This document shows, piece after piece, positions 44,681 to 53,621 of a DNA stretch of 64,000 nt. This DNA is from Caryophanales bacterium UBA784. GTDB taxonomy: Bacteria; Bacillota_I; Bacilli_A; RFN20; CAG-288. The position numbers and the translations under genes were made by a program. The notes beneath the pieces are model-generated. The model was not told the DNA's origin. It searched no databases and was given only the letters and a program-made list of their open reading frames with translations. The DNA lies in the NCBI GenBank assembly GCA_002297045.1, contig DBJE01000008.1, positions 49,055 to 113,054 of the forward strand, given 5' to 3'. Numbering within the stretch: position 1 is the first letter of the stretch; every line of letters begins with the position of its first letter.

Positions 44681-44709
44681 AAAAAAAGAGCCGGCGCCGG
44701 CTCTTTTTT
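44681..44709. terminator. Bidirectional terminator
   Basis: AAAAAAAGAGCCGGC / GCCGGCTCTTTTTT; it ends the mrp-CBS transcript and the tRNA-Arg(UCU) transcript on the other strand. Confidence 0.9.
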
Positions 44710-44785
44710 GGTGAGGCTGGAGGGACTCGGACCCTCGACCCCCTGCTTAGAGGGCAGATGCTCTATCCAACTGAGCTACAGCCCC
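44709..44785 (-). tRNA. tRNA-Arg(UCU) with unusual C33 and C55
   Basis: A cloverleaf with encoded CCA: acceptor GGGGCTG / CAGCCTC, D-arm with A20 (an arginine identity base in E. coli), anticodon stem TCTGC / GCAGG, and T-stem GAGGG / CCCTC. The anticodon loop is CCTCTAA, so the anticodon is TCU and position 33 is C (opposite g44752) instead of the almost universal U33. The T-loop TCCGAGT also has C at 55 (opposite g44730). This is the Arg tRNA that would read AGA, and by normal wobble AGG. No tRNA with anticodon CCU is in the window. Confidence 0.88.
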
Positions 44786-44900
44786 AGAAAACCAAATGAA
44801 ATTTTAACCGAAAACAGGCGGTTTTTCAAGACTAAGACTTGCAAAATCATTGCGGGGAAAAACGAATTTTTATAAAATAATGCGAAATGAGGTAATAGAC

Positions 44901-45890
44901 ATGATCCAAGATGGGGAAATAAAACAGAGGAAGAAGGAGTTCCGGCTTCTGCTTAGGAAGATTAAGGAATATGATACGATTGTCATTTACCGTCATCTCT
45001 CTCCTGATTTTGATGCTTTAGGAAGTCAGCTTGGTCTGAAGACATGGATTCAGGATAACTTTCCGGAAAAGACGGTTGTCGCCATAGGCGACAGAAGGGA
45101 AAGCAAGATGCCTTCCCTCTTTCCTTATCCGGACGAGGTCGGAGAGGATTTCTATAAAAAAGAGCATCTTGCCATCACCGTTGACGTGGCCGACCGGCAG
45201 AGAGTGAGTGGTGACCACCTGGCAATGGCAAAAGAGGTTTATAAAATCGACCATCATCCTCTTCCTTCTCCAGAAAAGTGCTTCGGAAGCATGACCAGCA
45301 TACACCCTTCCCGTCCTGCCGCTGCCGAGATTGTCGCCCTCTTTACACTTTCCTTGCCGAAGAAATACTCCCTTTCTAAAAAGGCTGCCTCCTACCTGTA
45401 TGTCGGAATCGTCGGCGATTCCGGACGCTTCAGCTATCAGGATGTCGATGGTGCGACAAGGCGGATTGCCGGGGATTTGATGGACAAGGGCATTGAAAAA
45501 GAAAAGCTCCTTCATCTTAGGTATGACCATGACAAACGGGAAATCGGAATCCTGAAGTTCGTCCTCGACCACTACCAGGATGCCGGAGACGGAATCTTCT
45601 ATTATGTCCTAAAGAAGGAAGATTTCGCTTCCCTTGGGAGGTTTCAGGGAGAAGGAAATCTTTTCCTTAACTCTATCCGGGACAGGAAAGAGTGCGAGAT
45701 TGCGATTTCCGTCAGTTATGATGAGGCAAAGAATGACTATCGTGTTTCCCTGAGAAGCAAGACAAAAAAGATAAATCAGATTGCCAACCTCTTTAATGGC
45801 GGAGGACATGACTATGCCGCAGGCTGCCATATCCCTTCTTTGGATGCCCTTCCTGAACTTATCGCTTCCCTAAAGAAACTTCCCAAGTGA
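44901..45890 (+). CDS. nrnA: DHH phosphoesterase NrnA (oligoribonuclease / pAp phosphatase)
   Basis: A 329-residue protein that degrades nano-RNAs and often 3',5'-pAp. DHH-domain motifs: YRHLSPDFDALGSQ (metal Asp pair), VDVADRQR, KIDHHPLP (the DHH motif), and GDSGRFSYQ. The C-terminal DHHA1 domain ends in NGGGHDYAAGCHI, the substrate-binding GGGH. I start at ATG 44901 after GAGGT; upstream in-frame starts at 44850 (TTG) and 44880 lack a good site. It runs alone between tRNA-Arg and a convergent lipoprotein pair. Confidence 0.92.
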   Translation: MIQDGEIKQRKKEFRLLLRKIKEYDTIVIYRHLSPDFDALGSQLGLKTWIQDNFPEKTVVAIGDRRESKMPSLFPYPDEVGEDFYKKEHLAITVDVADRQRVSGDHLAMAKEVYKIDHHPLPSPEKCFGSMTSIHPSRPAAAEIVALFTLSLPKKYSLSKKAASYLYVGIVGDSGRFSYQDVDGATRRIAGDLMDKGIEKEKLLHLRYDHDKREIGILKFVLDHYQDAGDGIFYYVLKKEDFASLGRFQGEGNLFLNSIRDRKECEIAISVSYDEAKNDYRVSLRSKTKKINQIANLFNGGGHDYAAGCHIPSLDALPELIASLKKLPK

Positions 45891-45901
45891 ACGCCTTTCT
45901 T

Positions 45902-46675
45902 TTATCCGATAAGGACGTATCCGTTTTCCTTGTAGTCTAAGGAAATAAGGCCAAGGGCACTAGAGAGCTGTTGGCCTTTTTCTTTTAGTGAGGTATCGTC
46001 TAGGAAGTAAAAGGAGGCGTCTATCCCTTTTAAAGAGGAATAGTCGGAAAGAAGATCTTTGTCCACAAGGCAAAGGGGCTTTTCCTCTTTTTCCTCGCTT
46101 GAGAAAGGAAGGCTTCCCTTATAGGCTGTCTCTATCCGGTAGACAGGGTACTGGGAAGAATAGGTAAGGCCTGAGCGGTTTTCAAAACCATTAAGCAGGG
46201 CACGGGAGGAAGGAAAGCAATATTGGTGGATGAGCGAAGTGAAGTCATCGGTATCGGAATAGTCTTCTTCAAGGTTCTTCACCTGTTTGACTATTGATCC
46301 ATTCGCATAGAAGACAAGGGCGGATTCCGTCAGGGAGGAAGAGGGATTGGAACGGAGGTAGTTGGAGAGAGTCATGAAGGGAAAGAGGACACCTTCCTTT
46401 TTGATGTAGCCCTGCCTTGTATAGGAAAATAAGTCACAGGTTCCGCAGCCTTCCGCATAGATGAAAAGGGGGAAAGAGGCTTTCTTTTCCCTTAAAAAAG
46501 TCAGGTCGGTATCGGAAAGGGAACAAAAGTACCCTTTCTTCCCTTTTTCCGTTTCCTGGACGGCCCCTTTAAAGAGAAGAAGCGGGATTTTTTCCTCCCT
46601 TCCCTTCCTCTTGCAGGAGGAGAGAACAAGGAGAAAGGCGGTAACCAAATTCCGAAGGATCAATCTTTTATGCAT
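45902..46675 (-). CDS. Lipoprotein with a thioredoxin-like CxxC
   Basis: The signal peptide ends in VLSSC, a lipobox with lipidated Cys at residue 21. Residues about 70-95 (FPLFIYAEGCGTCDLF) look like the beginning of a thioredoxin-fold active site with CGTC. The rest has no recognised domain. It overlaps the preceding CxxC lipoprotein by 16 bases, so both are made together and would face the outside of the membrane. A role in extracytoplasmic thiol chemistry is inferred only from the motifs. Confidence 0.65.
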   Translation of the reverse strand: MHKRLILRNLVTAFLLVLSSCKRKGREEKIPLLLFKGAVQETEKGKKGYFCSLSDTDLTFLREKKASFPLFIYAEGCGTCDLFSYTRQGYIKKEGVLFPFMTLSNYLRSNPSSSLTESALVFYANGSIVKQVKNLEEDYSDTDDFTSLIHQYCFPSSRALLNGFENRSGLTYSSQYPVYRIETAYKGSLPFSSEEKEEKPLCLVDKDLLSDYSSLKGIDASFYFLDDTSLKEKGQQLSSALGLISLDYKENGYVLIG

Positions 46676-47808
46676 GAGAGAAGGAAATCCCTGTTGAGTC
46701 TGACGTCTTTTTCCTGGACCTTTGCCCTTAGTTCCTTTAAGGCCTTTTGGTAGGCGGAAGAACCCTCGACATCGGTGTCTTTCAGTTTCGTCTTGCTTTT
46801 TATTGTTGTGAGTTCTGGATAGAAGGCGACCTTAAAGGAAAGGCTTCCGTCATCGTTTTTGATGACGTCCTGCTGGTTAGCGAAGACGGACAGGCGGTAA
46901 GACGTTTCACTCTGGAAGACAACCGTCGGAACAAAACCGGCTTTGTTTCCGAGAATGTCTTCCGTCGGGTAATCCGAAAGATGGTGGTCAATGCAGAACC
47001 GGGACCAGAGGTTTAGGACTTCGTTCCGCCTTGCGATGTCTTCGCTCCGTTTGCAGACCATAAAACCATCCGTCTCATAAAAATAGATTTTGGTTTCAGG
47101 ATGGTTTTTCCTAAAAGGAATAAGGACCATTTTTGAGTAATCCTGGCAGTCGTGGCATCGTCTCCACGTGTAAAGGACGATTTTGTCCTTTCCGTCAGAA
47201 AGGAGTGCATCAAGACGGGTTGTCCCAAAGCCTAGATAATCCACGTTCTCGCTGAAGGAGTGGTTTTCTGTGTTGTCTAGGACATAGGTGTCCCGGCTTT
47301 GATCATAGGAGTAATCGTTCCTCTGATAAAAATTATCCAGTACGGTGTATTTGGCAAACCTGTCAGAAAAGAAAGCCTCGGATATTTCACTGCTTTCCTG
47401 CGTGGCTTTCAGGCTGCCTCCTTTGTAGAACCTATAAAAAGGCGTTCCATATTTTACCCTCCCGCTAGGATAGAGAGGGGAATTCTCCGAGTTCTTATAA
47501 GTATCGTAGGCTTCCTTATAGACACTGGCATAGTCGACTTCGTAAATCACCCTCTCTTTTTCCTTTATCCTTGGTTTTAGCAGGCCTTTCGCTTCTTTGC
47601 AGTAGTGACATGTAGGCGAGGTGACCCTGATCCTACAGTCATCATAGGTGAGAGCGGTATTTAACTGGGAAATGGTATCAAGGGATACAGTCGAATCAAT
47701 TCCTTCCCTTTTGTGCAGCCGTACCTTGTCGTTGTCGTTGCTTTCTGAACAAGCGCAAAGGAAAAAGGAGGCCATTAGAAGAGAGAAAAAGAAAGCCTTT
47801 ATCTTCAT
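46660..47808 (-). CDS. Lipoprotein with two CxxC thioredoxin-like motifs
   Basis: A 382-residue lipoprotein: MKIKAFFFSLLMASFFLCAC gives a signal and lipobox. Two CxxC motifs follow, SPTCHYCKEAKGLLK (about residue 65) and YTWMRCHDCQDYSKM (about residue 215), each after a hydrophobic strand, as in tandem thioredoxin folds. AGG in YTWMRC is Met. It precedes and overlaps the second CxxC lipoprotein. Together they may form an extracytoplasmic redox pair, but no partner DsbB/CcdA gene is here. Confidence 0.68.
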   Translation of the reverse strand: MKIKAFFFSLLMASFFLCACSESNDNDKVRLHKREGIDSTVSLDTISQLNTALTYDDCRIRVTSPTCHYCKEAKGLLKPRIKEKERVIYEVDYASVYKEAYDTYKNSENSPLYPSGRVKYGTPFYRFYKGGSLKATQESSEISEAFFSDRFAKYTVLDNFYQRNDYSYDQSRDTYVLDNTENHSFSENVDYLGFGTTRLDALLSDGKDKIVLYTWRRCHDCQDYSKMVLIPFRKNHPETKIYFYETDGFMVCKRSEDIARRNEVLNLWSRFCIDHHLSDYPTEDILGNKAGFVPTVVFQSETSYRLSVFANQQDVIKNDDGSLSFKVAFYPELTTIKSKTKLKDTDVEGSSAYQKALKELRAKVQEKDVRLNRDFLLSCIKD

Positions 47809-47855
47809 CGTGTTGTTTTGGTTTCCTTTATGATTAGAACGGATTCGAAAAAGAA

Positions 47856-49109
47856 CTATAAACCGAGAATACGGGCGGTATCCAGGGCAATCCTTAATTC
47901 CTCGTCGGTCGGAATGACGGCGACAGGGACTTTACTGTCCTTTGCCGAGATGATGCCTTCTTTTCCAAGACGGATTTCGTTATTCAGCTTGTCATCAAGT
48001 TTGATTCCGAAGGCGTCTGTAAGAAGCTCAAAAGTCTTTTCCCGGTATAACGGGGCATTTTCAAATACGCCGGCCGAGCAGACAATCCTGTCAACATGGC
48101 CTAGTTTGCCATAATACCTCGAGATATAATCCGCGATATGCTGGGCATACCTTTCGATGGCTAACTTAGAACGTTCATCGCCTTTCCGATAGGCGGCTTC
48201 GACATCCCGCGTATCGTTACTGACACCGGAAATTCCTAAAATTCCTGACTGGTGATTAAAGATGGAGTAAAGCTCTTGAGCACTCTTTCCAGTACATCCG
48301 ACAAGATAAGGCCTGCAAGAAGGATCGATATCACCTGTGCGGGTGCCCATCCTGACTCCGGCAAGAGGGGTAAGACCCATGGATGTCGCTATGCATTTTC
48401 CGTCCTTGACGGCAGCCAGAGAAGCCCCGGAACCGATGTGGCAGGTGATAATGTTGACATGTTCCTGCTTCGGGAAGTAAAGTTCCTTCGCCCTGATGGA
48501 GAGGTATTTATGGCTTGTTCCGTGTGCACCGTAACGACGCACCGCATACTTCTCGTAATATTCATAGGGAAGAGCATACATGAATTCCTTCGGTTCCCTT
48601 GTCTGATGGAAAGATGTGTCGAAGACGGCTACTTCCCCGGCATCAGGCAAGGCCTTCCTGAAGGCGTCGTAGCAGGTAAGGTGGGCCTGGGCATGAAGAG
48701 GATCAAGAGGAATCAGTTCCTTGATTTTGTCATAGACATAATTGTCGAAAAGCGCGGAATCCGAGAAATATTTTCCTCCTTGGACGACGCGGTTTCCAAC
48801 CCCGGCGATTTCCTTGACGTCTTGGATGACCCCAAAGCGTTTCAGTCCGTCAAGAACTAGTTTCGCGGCTTCGTCATGGTCTTTTACCGGAAGGACTTCG
48901 CTATGCTTGAATCCGCCCGGCTTTTTCAACGTAAAGATTCCGTCTTCGTGGCCGATACGTTCCACGATCCCGTTAGTCAAGGCTTTTAAGTGCTTTGCCT
49001 TGCCGGAAAGAGTGGTTTCTTCTCTCGCACCATCGTCCCTTTCGTAGAGCTTGAACTTTAAGGACGACGAACCTGCGTTTACACACCTGATTTTGAAAGT
49101 TTTAGACAT
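47856..49109 (-). CDS. ackA: Acetate kinase
   Basis: Makes ATP and acetate from acetyl phosphate, the end step of fermentation. Features of the ASKHA fold: KIMCVNAGSSSLKFKLYEMDDG at the start (two AGG as Met), then HIGSGASLAAVKDGKCIATSMG, LAGVMMGTRTGDIDP (AGG 48351-48353 then ATG), and SGILGISGVSNDTRDVE. The conserved RRYGAHGTSH uses CGT for both Arg. I place the start at ATG 49109, with GAGGGGAG upstream, giving 417 residues. An in-frame start at 49139 would add 10 residues. It is divergent from glgB. A phosphotransacetylase gene is not in the window. Confidence 0.95.
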   Translation of the reverse strand: MSKTFKIRCVNAGSSSLKFKLYERDDGAREETTLSGKAKHLKALTNGIVERIGHEDGIFTLKKPGGFKHSEVLPVKDHDEAAKLVLDGLKRFGVIQDVKEIAGVGNRVVQGGKYFSDSALFDNYVYDKIKELIPLDPLHAQAHLTCYDAFRKALPDAGEVAVFDTSFHQTREPKEFMYALPYEYYEKYAVRRYGAHGTSHKYLSIRAKELYFPKQEHVNIITCHIGSGASLAAVKDGKCIATSMGLTPLAGVRMGTRTGDIDPSCRPYLVGCTGKSAQELYSIFNHQSGILGISGVSNDTRDVEAAYRKGDERSKLAIERYAQHIADYISRYYGKLGHVDRIVCSAGVFENAPLYREKTFELLTDAFGIKLDDKLNNEIRLGKEGIISAKDSKVPVAVIPTDEELRIALDTARILGL

Positions 49110-49190
49110 GATGCTCCCCTCTAAATTGGACAAACTCATTTTAGTTACTCCGATTTCTTTTTACAAGGTTCACTTCTTTTTTTCCACCTA

Positions 49191-49199
49191 TGTTATAAT
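49191..49199 (+). promoter_or_regulatory. Extended -10 promoter for glgB
   Basis: TGTTATAAT (extended -10) with a weak TTCACT at 49169-49174; the ATG at 49202 would be inside the untranslated leader, which supports ATG 49226 as glgB start. Confidence 0.55.
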
Positions 49200-49225
49200 T
49201 TATGCGGAAAAGAGAGGATATTGTC

Positions 49226-51136
49226 ATGGGGACTGACACTTTCTTTGAAGATTTTCTTCAGGGACATTTGCCTGATGCTTATCGTTACTTTGGCGCACAT
49301 AAGGCGAAAACGCAAGAAAAGGAAGGCTACATCTTCCGGCTCTACGCTCCAATGGCAAAGAAAATCAGCGTCATCGGTTCGTTTAATCGCTGGGATGCGG
49401 AAAGAAATCCAAGGAAAAAAACGGATTACCGAGGTCTTTGGGAAGTCTTTATCCCCGATGTCAAAGAAGGGGATGGCTATAAATTCAAAATTCTTTGCTG
49501 CGACAATGTGCTACGGGACAAACAGGATCCTTTTGCCTTCTGTGACGAAGTAAGCGGAGACCATTGCTCATATGTCGTCGATTTGGATAACATAAAAATC
49601 GACGATGGCGTATTTCTATCCACGCGTAACCGAAACTTCGACTCGCCTAGGTCTATTTTCGAATTCCATAGGGGTACCTTCCAAAGAAAGCCTGACGGTT
49701 CCTTATATAATTACAGCGAGAGGGCAGACATTCTTATTCCCTATCTTAAGGAAATGGGATATACCCATGTGGAAAGTCTTCCTATTACTTCCTATCCGAA
49801 CGATCTAAGCTGGGGCTACCAGACTCTTGGTTATTTTGCGATTGATAAGCGCTATGGGTCACTGAAAGACTTCGCCGCCTTTGTCGAAAAGAGGCACAAG
49901 GCGGGAATCGGAATTATCATGGATTTTGTCCCAGTCCACTTTGCCTTGGACGATTTCGGACTGGAAAAGTTTGACGGCTCCTGCGTGTTCGAATATAGCA
50001 ATGAACACGAGTTCAGCCAGTGGGGGACAAAAAACTTTGATTTGGGCAAGGATCCTGTCCGGTCCTTCCTGATTTCCTCCTTACACTTCATGGCGACGGT
50101 CTATCATATCGACGGTTTTCGCTTTGATGCCGTTTCGAACATTATTTATTGGGATGGAAACAGCCAGAAGGGAGAAAATTCCGGTGCAATCGAGTTCATC
50201 AAGCGGGCAAACGGATATAGGCACACCTTGTTCCCGACTGTCAGGAGGATTGCCGAGGATTCCTCTGCCTACGGGCATGTGACAAAGGGTAGGCCGGGTG
50301 CCGATGCACTTGGATTTGACTACAAATGGGACCTTGGATGGAGGAATGATACCCTTAAATATTATGGCAAGGATCCCATTTACCGGAAATACTGCCATAA
50401 TCAGCTTACTTTCTCTAGGGCGTATTTCTACAGCGAAAACTTTATCCTTCCTCTTAGCCACGATGAGGTCGTCCACAGGAAAGGGTCGATTTTAAACAAG
50501 AGGTGGGGGGATTATGATTCAAAATTCGCCAACGTCCGCAATCTCTATGCCTACAGGTTTGCCCATCCGGGAAAGAAGCTGAACTTCAGGAGCAACGATA
50601 TCGGCTCCTTCGATGAATGGAAGGAGAACGTGGTTATCCCTTGGTCGGTCCTTTCCTACCCTAAACATAAGGGGCTGCATGAACTCTTTAAGGACCTTAA
50701 CCATCTCTATAAGACGCATTCTTCCAGGTACATCCAGGAATATAATCCCGTGCACTTTAAATGGATAAGGGCGGACAATGCCGAACAGTCAGTCTATGTC
50801 TTCGAACGGGAAAGCGACGAGGAATGCAGGGTGTTTATCTTCAATAGGACACCGAACTTCTATTGGGACTATGATATCGGAGTTCCCTATGAGGGTTCTT
50901 ACGAGGAGGTTCTCAATACCGATAAAGCGGTCTATGGAGGCTGGAACCAGTATAACGGGACTCCCTTGACCACACATGGCGAAGGAAAACACAACCAGCC
51001 TTATAAGATTACGGTAAAAATTCCTTCCTTCGGCGCTATTTACCTCTGCCACCGCAAGGAGAACAAGGATATTCTCCGCCCCTATGCGAGCAAGGACGGC
51101 AAAAAGTCCGTCTTAGCCTGCGAGACAACAAAGTAG
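49226..51136 (+). CDS. glgB: 1,4-alpha-glucan branching enzyme
   Basis: Forms alpha-1,6 branches in glycogen. The N-terminal CBM48 part has GYIFRLYAPMAKKISVIGSFN and NPMKKTDYRGLWEVFIP. The GH13 barrel shows FRFDAVSNIIY (nucleophile Asp), MMIAEDSSAYG (acid/base Glu), LGWMNDTLKYY, LPLSHDEVVH (transition-state Asp), NKMWGDYDSKFAN, YMFAHPGKKLNFMSNDIG. The Met residues at 50342, 50501, 50555 and 50588 are AGG and equal the family residues. At 636 residues it is full length. I start at 49226, after AGAGAGGA and downstream of the promoter; ATG 49202 sits too near the -10. glgP follows after 49 bases. Confidence 0.95.
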   Translation: MGTDTFFEDFLQGHLPDAYRYFGAHKAKTQEKEGYIFRLYAPMAKKISVIGSFNRWDAERNPRKKTDYRGLWEVFIPDVKEGDGYKFKILCCDNVLRDKQDPFAFCDEVSGDHCSYVVDLDNIKIDDGVFLSTRNRNFDSPRSIFEFHRGTFQRKPDGSLYNYSERADILIPYLKEMGYTHVESLPITSYPNDLSWGYQTLGYFAIDKRYGSLKDFAAFVEKRHKAGIGIIMDFVPVHFALDDFGLEKFDGSCVFEYSNEHEFSQWGTKNFDLGKDPVRSFLISSLHFMATVYHIDGFRFDAVSNIIYWDGNSQKGENSGAIEFIKRANGYRHTLFPTVRRIAEDSSAYGHVTKGRPGADALGFDYKWDLGWRNDTLKYYGKDPIYRKYCHNQLTFSRAYFYSENFILPLSHDEVVHRKGSILNKRWGDYDSKFANVRNLYAYRFAHPGKKLNFRSNDIGSFDEWKENVVIPWSVLSYPKHKGLHELFKDLNHLYKTHSSRYIQEYNPVHFKWIRADNAEQSVYVFERESDEECRVFIFNRTPNFYWDYDIGVPYEGSYEEVLNTDKAVYGGWNQYNGTPLTTHGEGKHNQPYKITVKIPSFGAIYLCHRKENKDILRPYASKDGKKSVLACETTK

Positions 51137-51185
51137 AAACGGCCGCGTCAGCCGAATCCATGACGCAGAAAGCGATTATTGCCAC

Positions 51186-53621
51186 ATGTTTGAATTTAAG
51201 GAAAGCCAGAATTTTAATCAGGACTTCCGCAAAGCCTTTACGGAACGTTGTGTCGCCAAATATTCCCGTGATGTAAAGGACCTTGATAGTCATGAACTTT
51301 ATGATGTCCTTGGAACGATGGTCCGTGACTACGCTAACGCCCTTTCCAAGAAGTGCAAGGAAGAGGTGCTAAAGCAAAACGGACGTCAGCTAATCTATTT
51401 TTCCAGGGAATTCCTTCTCGGCCGCAGGCTCACCATCAACCTGTTCAACCTCGGTGTGCTGGAACAGACAAAATCCGCCCTTAAGGAAAGGGGCATCGAT
51501 TTTGATTCCTTGAAAGAGGAGGAACCCGATGCCGGGCTTGGAAACGGCGGACTTGGCCGTCTTGCCGCCTGTTTCAGGGATTCCATCGCCTCTTTGGGAC
51601 TTCCCGGACACGGAAACTGCATCCGATACGAATATGGCTTCTTCCACCAGAAAATCCAAAACGGAAAACAGGTGGAATATCCGGACACCTGGCTTCTAGA
51701 CGGATTCCCTTGGGAAATCCGCAAACCTAACGATGCCGTGGACATTTATTTCTACGGAAATCCGGAAGTCTACCGTGATCCTCTGACTAACGAGAACCGG
51801 TGGCGTACGGCAAATGCCTATGTCGTCAAGGCTGTCCCCTATGACGTCCCTAGGATCGGAAAGGGCAATGATGTTGTCAACACCCTCCGGCTTTGGTATG
51901 CCGAGCCTAGCGACGAGAAACTTCCTCCGAACACGGATTTCAATGCCTATCTGAAATTCATCCGTGACATCACCCATGGCTTATATCCTGATGATTCGAC
52001 GGAAGAAGGAAAACTTCTGCGTCTCCGCCAGCAGTACTTCCTTGTCTCTGCAGGCATCCAGTTTGCCGTGAACTACGAAAAGAAGAACTACGGAACTCTT
52101 GATCATCTCCCTGAGCATTATGTCTTCCATTTGAACGACACCCATCCAATCAGGACCATTCCTGAATTAAGGCGTATCCTGATGGACGAAAACGGGTACG
52201 GCTGGGATGATGCCTATGCCATCGTTTCCAAATGCTTTGCCTTCACTAACCATACTGTCATGCCGGAAGCCCTGGAGAAATGGCCTTGCCGGTATCTTGC
52301 CTCCGTCTGCCCCCGTGTATATAGGATTATCGAAGAGTTCAACCGCCGTGCCAGGAGGAAGAGGCATAGCAGGAATAGGAGCGATGCCGAGATTGCCAAC
52401 TGTGAAATCATCAAGGACGGGAACGTCAACAGGTGCCAGCTTGCCATCCATGTCGCCTATTCCGTCAACGGAGTCGCTGCCCTCCACACCAAGATTCTCG
52501 AAAACCAGACTTTCCATGATCTTTATAGGAGGTATCCGAATAAATTCTCCAATAAGACGAACGGAATCGACCACCGGCGTTTCCTTCTCTGCGCCAATCC
52601 TTCCCTTTCCAAGGAAATCGAATCCCTGATCGGAGATGGATTCATCTCGCGTCCTGAGGAACTGAAGAAGCTGAACGATTTCCTTGCTCCGAATGCGGAA
52701 AACGAGAAGGTCTTTGCCGAAATCAACGAAATCAAATTCCGGAACAAACTGCTCGCCCTGCCCTTAATCAAGAAATTCTCCCAAATTGATGCGAATCCGG
52801 AGTCCATTTTCGACACGCAGATCAAGCGTCTACATGCCTATAAGCGTCAATTACTCAATCTGTTCCACATCATCTCTCTCTATCTTGACATCAAAAACGG
52901 ACTAAAGAAGGACTATTATCCTCATACCTATATCTTCGGTGCAAAGGCCGCCCCAAGTTACGTTTTAGCCAAGAAGATCATTGAGCTCATTCTTGCCGTA
53001 AGCAAGACCATCGATAACGATCCAAGTGTCAATAACCTCATTAAGATTGCCTTCATCGAAAACTATGATGTCTCTAAGGCCGAAGTGCTGATTCCGGCCA
53101 GCGATGTCTCCGAACAGATTTCCCTTGCCGGAAAGGAGGCAAGCGGAACGAGCAACAGGAAGCTTAGGAGGAATGGTGCCGTTACCCTTGGAACAAGGGA
53201 TGGTGCGAATATCGAAATCGCCCAGCTTGCCGGCAAGGACAACGTCTTTACTTTCGGAAGGAGTGAAGAGGAAGTCAAGGCCATCAAGTTTGCCAATTCC
53301 TATAATCCCTGGGATGCCTATCATAGTAGCCGGAAAGTAAAAGAGGTGATGGATTCCCTCATCAGCGGCGTCTTCTCTTCCGATAAAGGCCAGTTCCAGA
53401 TGATCTACGACGAAATCAGGTACCGGAACGACGAATTCATGGTTCTTAAGGACTTTGATAGCTACGATAAAGCCTGTGAAGACGTCCAGAAGGCTTATCT
53501 CGACCGTCTTGGATGGGGCCGAAAGTGTCTAGCGAATATCGCCAACTCCGGTTGGTTCTCTTCCGACCGTACGATTAAGGAATACAACGACGAGATCTGG
53601 CATAGGAGAAAGACCCATTGA
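51186..53621 (+). CDS. glgP: Glycogen/maltodextrin phosphorylase
   Basis: Releases glucose-1-phosphate from glycogen with pyridoxal phosphate. The 811 residues include YFSMEFLLGRML, EEEPDAGLGNGGLGRLAACFMDS, IRYEYGFFHQKI, THPIMTIPELMRILMDE, NGVAALHT, KTNGIDHRRF and ADVSEQ-like PASDVSEQISLAGKEASGTSNMKLMMNG with the PLP Lys at residue 659. I count 6 internal ATG but at least 22 in-frame AGG codons, most at positions that are Met or hydrophobic in the family. It is probably co-transcribed with glgB. A small coupled frame follows. Confidence 0.96.
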   Translation: MFEFKESQNFNQDFRKAFTERCVAKYSRDVKDLDSHELYDVLGTMVRDYANALSKKCKEEVLKQNGRQLIYFSREFLLGRRLTINLFNLGVLEQTKSALKERGIDFDSLKEEEPDAGLGNGGLGRLAACFRDSIASLGLPGHGNCIRYEYGFFHQKIQNGKQVEYPDTWLLDGFPWEIRKPNDAVDIYFYGNPEVYRDPLTNENRWRTANAYVVKAVPYDVPRIGKGNDVVNTLRLWYAEPSDEKLPPNTDFNAYLKFIRDITHGLYPDDSTEEGKLLRLRQQYFLVSAGIQFAVNYEKKNYGTLDHLPEHYVFHLNDTHPIRTIPELRRILMDENGYGWDDAYAIVSKCFAFTNHTVMPEALEKWPCRYLASVCPRVYRIIEEFNRRARRKRHSRNRSDAEIANCEIIKDGNVNRCQLAIHVAYSVNGVAALHTKILENQTFHDLYRRYPNKFSNKTNGIDHRRFLLCANPSLSKEIESLIGDGFISRPEELKKLNDFLAPNAENEKVFAEINEIKFRNKLLALPLIKKFSQIDANPESIFDTQIKRLHAYKRQLLNLFHIISLYLDIKNGLKKDYYPHTYIFGAKAAPSYVLAKKIIELILAVSKTIDNDPSVNNLIKIAFIENYDVSKAEVLIPASDVSEQISLAGKEASGTSNRKLRRNGAVTLGTRDGANIEIAQLAGKDNVFTFGRSEEEVKAIKFANSYNPWDAYHSSRKVKEVMDSLISGVFSSDKGQFQMIYDEIRYRNDEFMVLKDFDSYDKACEDVQKAYLDRLGWGRKCLANIANSGWFSSDRTIKEYNDEIWHRRKTH

